From an uncultured Alphaproteobacteria bacterium (GTDB lineage: Bacteria; Pseudomonadota; Alphaproteobacteria; Parvibaculales; Parvibaculaceae): a stretch of DNA of 64,000 nt. The position numbers and the translations under genes are program-made. Numbering within the stretch: position 1 is the stretch's first letter; each line of letters starts with the position of its first letter. A model generated the notes under the pieces. It searched no databases and was not told the DNA's origin. It saw only the letters and a list, made by a program, of their open reading frames with translations. This document shows, piece by piece, positions 60,519 to 64,000 of the stretch. The stretch lies in NCBI GenBank assembly GCA_903889655.1, contig CAISYL010000189.1, forward strand, positions 1 to 64,000, read 5' to 3'.

Positions 60519-62126
60519 TCACCTACCGGGCAAGCGCCGGAACCGCGCGGCGAACCGGACCAGGCCAACTGCCAGCCTTGCCATGCCGGGCGACATTCGA
60601 GCTTCGACGGCACGCCAATTCGGCGGCAACACCCCCTCCTCGCGGAAGCTTTCGATGAATGCGAAGCGCGCGGCGACAGTCTCGGTTGCTGCGGCGGAGT
60701 TCCGGCTAAGGTGCATGACGCTCGACCCCACGCCCTCATAGAGCGGCCAGTGGGGAAGCCCTTCGCCATTGGGATCGCCAGTTCGCGAGAAATTGATCCA
60801 GTAGCGCCGCATCAGTTTCGAAAACGCGCGATCGCCTGCTTCGGGCGCCACGCCCTTCGCCCGAAAAGGGTTGCCCGTAAGATTACCGAAGACAAAGGGA
60901 ATGTCCGCCGTATGGATCGGCTGCGGACTGAAGCCCGAAGCATAGTGGAACTCATAGATATAGGTGGGTGCGCCCTTTGCGCGGTGAGCGCCGCCCCAGC
61001 TCCATATCTGCTGCGAGATCACGAGATCGCCGATGAGCATATCAGCCGAGCGTTTCGCTTCCCGCCCATCTCGCGACGGATAGACGGCATCGAAATCCGC
61101 CATGCGCGCCGCGCCGAATTGCCTTGCGGCCGCGGCACGAAAACGCCGGGGCGTCGTCGGCAATCCACGGCTCGTGAAATAGAAATGCTCATCCCTGTTC
61201 CAGCCGGCAAGCAGCGGAACCGACATCTGTTTTCCTTGTGCAAAAATTCGACCTGGCACGTCGGGCACGACATACCCGTCGACGGATGGCGAGAAGGCCG
61301 TCGTGCCGGGATCGGTGAGAAAGTTCCAGATGCCGGCCGCATTGACGCGCGATGCAGACATCGCACGCATGTCTTCGATATTCGCCGCACCGAGCTTGCG
61401 CATCAGCGCGAGGCCACGCGTGCGGGCTTCCTCGGCACTCGCGAGCGGCCCGTGTTCCGAATCCCACCACGCGCCGCTCTGACCGATAGCGCGATGGAAG
61501 AGCCCATGCGCGAGAGGTGAGGCCATCAGAAGGCCGATCGCGTGCGCGCCGGCGGATTCGCCGAAGATCGTGACGCAATCCGGGTCGCCGCCAAATTGCG
61601 CGATGTTTTCCTTCACCCAGCGCAGCGCGGCAATCATGTCCAGAAGCGCGAAATTGCCGGAAGGCTCCCCTTCGCGATCAAGCTCTGGATGAGCGAGAAA
61701 ACCGAAAACGCCGAGCCGATAGTTGATGCTGACAAGGACAACGCCATCCGCGGCAAAATGCGTGCCGTCATTCCCCGCCATCGCAGAAGAGCCGAACTGG
61801 AAGCCGCCGCCATGTATCCAAACCATAACGGGTCGCCGCTCTTCCGCGTCGCGCGCGGCGGTCCACACATTGAGCGTCAGGCAGTCTTCGCTTTCAGAGG
61901 GTCTGAATATTTCGCCGGCCGGCATCGGCATGGCGAGCGATCCTGCGCCGAAGACCATCGCATCGCGTATACCTGCCCAGGACACAGGCGGTTCGGGATC
62001 GCGCCAGCGGAGGCGCCCGACGGGTGGCGCTGCGTAGGGAATACCCTTGAACGCGAGAACCCCCGCCTCGTCACGCCTCGCGCCGCGAATGCGGCCCGAT
62101 GCGAGTTCGATCTCCTGCATCAGCAT
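60519..62126 (-). CDS. Type B carboxylesterase/lipase
   Basis: 535 residues, ATG with GGGAGGA upstream. Motifs of the family: GIPYAAPPVGRLRW, SEDCLTLNVW, the oxyanion HGGGFQFGS, and the nucleophile Ser191 in TIFGESAGAHAIG; the Glu and His complete the triad further on. No signal peptide, so cytoplasmic. It follows the MBL-hydrolase gene by 33 bases on the same strand and may share its transcript. Substrates are probably medium-size esters or xenobiotics. Confidence 0.92.
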   Translation of the reverse strand: MLMQEIELASGRIRGARRDEAGVLAFKGIPYAAPPVGRLRWRDPEPPVSWAGIRDAMVFGAGSLAMPMPAGEIFRPSESEDCLTLNVWTAARDAEERRPVMVWIHGGGFQFGSSAMAGNDGTHFAADGVVLVSINYRLGVFGFLAHPELDREGEPSGNFALLDMIAALRWVKENIAQFGGDPDCVTIFGESAGAHAIGLLMASPLAHGLFHRAIGQSGAWWDSEHGPLASAEEARTRGLALMRKLGAANIEDMRAMSASRVNAAGIWNFLTDPGTTAFSPSVDGYVVPDVPGRIFAQGKQMSVPLLAGWNRDEHFYFTSRGLPTTPRRFRAAAARQFGAARMADFDAVYPSRDGREAKRSADMLIGDLVISQQIWSWGGAHRAKGAPTYIYEFHYASGFSPQPIHTADIPFVFGNLTGNPFRAKGVAPEAGDRAFSKLMRRYWINFSRTGDPNGEGLPHWPLYEGVGSSVMHLSRNSAAATETVAARFAFIESFREEGVLPPNWRAVEARMSPGMARLAVGLVRFAARFRRLPGR

Positions 62127-62159
62127 CGCCGTCCTCCCTACCCCGCCGAGAAGCGGCGG

Positions 62160-63122
62160 CTAGAACCTGTCGAGGTCCTTCGCGAAGGTCACGGGCCCCT
62201 TGTAATTCGCCGCGATTTCCTTGCCGGCCTGGGGGATCGCCTCGTCGGGCAAGGCGTCATGCGTCAGCACCAGCGCCTTCACATGCGCACGCGAAGCCAG
62301 AAGCCCGACCTCCGTGGGCGAGAGATGCTCCTTGCTGAAGTGAGTCTTGATCGAGCCCTCGACGAAGAAGGGCACGTAACGCTTTGCCTCGATCCTCGCG
62401 AGCGCGATGTCGGGGTCCATGATCTCGCTGACCAGAAGGTCTGCATTGGCTGCAAGTTTTTCGACGGCCGCGCTCGGTCCGGTGTCGCCGGTAAAGACGA
62501 TGGAGCGATCCGGCATGTCGAAGCGATAGGAGAGCGAGACATATTTCTTCGCCTCTTCGCTGCCCGGCGCGAAGCCGTAATGCGAATTCTCCGCCGCCGT
62601 CACCTTGACCTCGCCGACCGAAAACTTCGCCCCATCGCCGATCTCGACCACCGTGTAGATCTTTTCGGGCGCGGTCTTCATCCAGGACCAGAGCGCGCTC
62701 GGCGTTTCGTCATTGGGCGCCATGCCGGCGATCAGCGCATCGACCACGCGCTTCGTGCCCGGCGGTCCGTAGATGGTGACGGGATCGGTGACCAACGCCT
62801 GATAGCGCAGGCTCAGAAAGGCATAGAGACCGCTCGTATGGTCGAAGTGCAGATGGCTGATGATGACCGTCTGCACCTTCGAGATGTCGACGCCGGCCTT
62901 GACGAGTTGCCACGAAGCGGCATCGCCCGCGTCGACCAGGATGTTCTGCCCGCCATATTGAAGAAAGTTGGACGGCTCCGCGCGCCGGGGATTCGGAATG
63001 GGTCCGCTGTTCGTGCCGAGCGTGACATAGACCGATTTCGGCGCATCGGCCGCCGATGCGTGCATTGGCGCCAGCGCCAGACCGAGCGCCAGAAGCCCGC
63101 CGCGAGCCGATGAAAACTTCAT
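62160..63122 (-). CDS. Secreted MBL-fold metallo-hydrolase
   Basis: 320 residues from the ATG at 63122 (GGGGAGTGGG upstream). A signal peptide (about 1-25, MHASAAD) is followed by a metallo-beta-lactamase fold with HLHFDH, a zinc-binding GDTGPS and a final LTHDALPDE. The layout resembles ribonuclease Z/arylsulfatase-like hydrolases (TLGTNSGPIPNPRRAEPSNF). Its product is exported, so a phosphodiester, lactone or sulfate ester substrate outside the cytoplasm is likely. Confidence 0.88.
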   Translation of the reverse strand: MKFSSARGGLLALGLALAPMHASAADAPKSVYVTLGTNSGPIPNPRRAEPSNFLQYGGQNILVDAGDAASWQLVKAGVDISKVQTVIISHLHFDHTSGLYAFLSLRYQALVTDPVTIYGPPGTKRVVDALIAGMAPNDETPSALWSWMKTAPEKIYTVVEIGDGAKFSVGEVKVTAAENSHYGFAPGSEEAKKYVSLSYRFDMPDRSIVFTGDTGPSAAVEKLAANADLLVSEIMDPDIALARIEAKRYVPFFVEGSIKTHFSKEHLSPTEVGLLASRAHVKALVLTHDALPDEAIPQAGKEIAANYKGPVTFAKDLDRF

Positions 63123-63174
63123 ATATCCCACTCCCCGAATGAACCCGTCGACAAGCTGGCCCTGCCAGCCCGGC

Positions 63175-63202
63175 GAATGCGGCGCATTCTTGATCGAATG
63201 CG
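63175..63202 (-). promoter_or_regulatory. Three GAATGCG half-sites upstream of the MBL hydrolase
   Basis: GAATGCG-G-CGCATTC (63175-63189) forms a perfect inverted repeat, and a third GAATGCG follows at 63196-63202. They lie 53-80 bases before the ATG at 63122. Possible operator. Confidence 0.4.
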
Positions 63203-63241
63203 AATGACGGTCAGTCAAAGGAGCGCAGGGTGCGGAAAGCC

Positions 63242-63275
63242 AAAGAAAAACCGGCGCCCCTGCGGGCGCCGGTTT
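63242..63275 (-). terminator. Rho-independent terminator of the aldehyde dehydrogenase gene
   Basis: On the minus strand a 12-bp stem AAACCGGCGCCC / GGGCGCCGGTTT with a 4-base loop runs into TTTTTCTTT. It lies 24 bases after the stop at 63300. Confidence 0.88.
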
Positions 63276-63299
63276 CGCATTCCGATCCTGACGAGCAGA

Positions 63300-64000
63300 T
63301 CAGGCGGCGTTGAAGCCGAGGACGGCCTTCACCTCGAGGAACTCCTCGAAGCCGAACTCGCCCCATTCGCGACCATTGCCCGACTGCTTGTAGCCACCGA
63401 AGGGCGCATTGAGGTCCGGACCGGCGAGGTTCAGGTGCACGTTGCCCGTGCGGAGCCGCGCGGCCACCTTCTTCGCATGCTCGGGCTCGCCCTGCACGTA
63501 GCCGGAGAGGCCGTAGACCGTGTCGTTGGCGATACGGACCGCGTCTTCTTCGTCCTTGTAGGGAAGAATCGTGAGCACCGGCCCGAAGATTTCCTCGCGC
63601 GCGATGGTCATGTCGTTCGTGACGTTCGCAAAAACCGTCGGGCGGACATAGTAGCCCTTGTTCAGTCCGTCCGGACGGCCGGGACCGCCGGCGACGAGCG
63701 TCGCACCTTCCTCGATGCCCTTCTGGATGAGCGCCTGGATCTTGTTGTACTGCACTTCCGAAACCACCGGGCCGATGGTCGTGCCTTCGGCCGTCGGATC
63801 GCCGGCCTTCACGCTTTCGGCGGCCGCCTTCGCAATCGCGATCACCTCGTCCTGGCGCGCGGCCGGAACCAGCATGCGCGACGGCGCGTTACAGGACTGA
63901 CCCGAGTTCGACATCATGCCGAAGACCGAGCCCGTCACCGCCTTCTTGAAATCGGCGTCGTCGAGAACGATGTTGGCCGACTTGCCGCCGAGTTCGAGCG
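63300..64000 (-). CDS. NAD(P)-dependent aldehyde dehydrogenase, N-terminus cut by window edge
   Basis: C-terminal 233 residues only. The right edge begins inside [17 protein letters not shown], which holds the general-base Glu. The catalytic Cys lies in [31 protein letters not shown] and [20 protein letters not shown] are standard for the family. It oxidises an aldehyde to the acid; the substrate cannot be told from this part. A strong terminator follows, so it is the last gene of its unit. Confidence 0.93.
   Translation of the reverse strand, partial: LELGGKSANIVLDDADFKKAVTGSVFGMMSNSGQSCNAPSRMLVPAARQDEVIAIAKAAAESVKAGDPTAEGTTIGPVVSEVQYNKIQALIQKGIEEGATLVAGGPGRPDGLNKGYYVRPTVFANVTNDMTIAREEIFGPVLTILPYKDEEDAVRIANDTVYGLSGYVQGEPEHAKKVAARLRTGNVHLNLAGPDLNAPFGGYKQSGNGREWGEFGFEEFLEVKAVLGFNAA

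Overview
The window is GC-rich (about 60-65 % by eye), densely coded DNA of a Gram-negative alphaproteobacterium. Pointers to that class are an ECF sigma factor with a ChrR-type anti-sigma partner and a TGATCC-N18-TAAG promoter, an invasion-locus-B protein, Cox11, an NfeD/SPFH pair, and many GTG/TTG starts that overlap the preceding stop codon. The lipid-oriented gene content (acyl-CoA dehydrogenases, carboxylesterases, aldehyde dehydrogenase) would fit a Parvibaculum-like member of the Hyphomicrobiales, but that placement is a guess. I saw no rRNA, tRNA, insertion sequence, prophage or CRISPR array.

Layout. (1) 1-4716, minus strand: exopolysaccharide export genes: a chain-length determinant cut by the left edge, an outer-membrane barrel, a secreted protein of unknown function, a Wza-type lipoprotein and a metallophosphatase. 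(2) 4916-10444: an arabinose-5-phosphate isomerase convergent with a tightly coupled operon that looks like the mycobacterial decaprenyl-phospho-arabinose pathway: an integral membrane protein of the flippase-like UPF0104 family, a HAD-UbiA fusion, a DprE1-like oxidase and a DprE2-like reductase. (3) 10866-14410: a 63-residue protein, an HSL-type hydrolase, an SsuD-type flavin monooxygenase with a clear inverted repeat at its promoter, and an aldose epimerase. (4) 14414-20577: a double partner-switching locus with two PP2C phosphatases, two HATPase-like proteins and two STAS domains, one of them fused to a methyltransferase. One set has lost the key Asn and Ser residues. This is the most original system in the window. 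(5) 20581-34918: rhomboid protease, Cox11, IalB, a 1735-residue autotransporter, a TonB receptor, cardiolipin synthase, a small envelope-stress-like trio and a serine hydrolase. (6) 34955-45482: NfeD/SPFH, GST, dehydrogenase, SemiSWEET, chromate transporter, a two-subunit acyl-CoA dehydrogenase and a GGDEF/EAL protein. (7) 44691-48407: a sigma-E/ChrR locus with a divergent oxidoreductase-DUF1365 operon. (8) 48559-52725: four genes joined by stop/start overlaps (PPK2, DUF4010 membrane protein, MFS, RlmJ). (9) 52783-64000: a phytase-esterase-like autotransporter, MFS, a PPDK-like protein lacking the PEP domain coupled to a large DUF47-like protein, a carboxylesterase, an MBL hydrolase and a partial aldehyde dehydrogenase.

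Functionally the window is dominated by envelope biology: polysaccharide export, a putative prenyl-phospho-D-arabinose donor pathway, two autotransporters, membrane lipid remodelling under sigma-E, and signalling by partner switching and cyclic-di-GMP. Assignments rest on reading motifs by eye. No database search was run.
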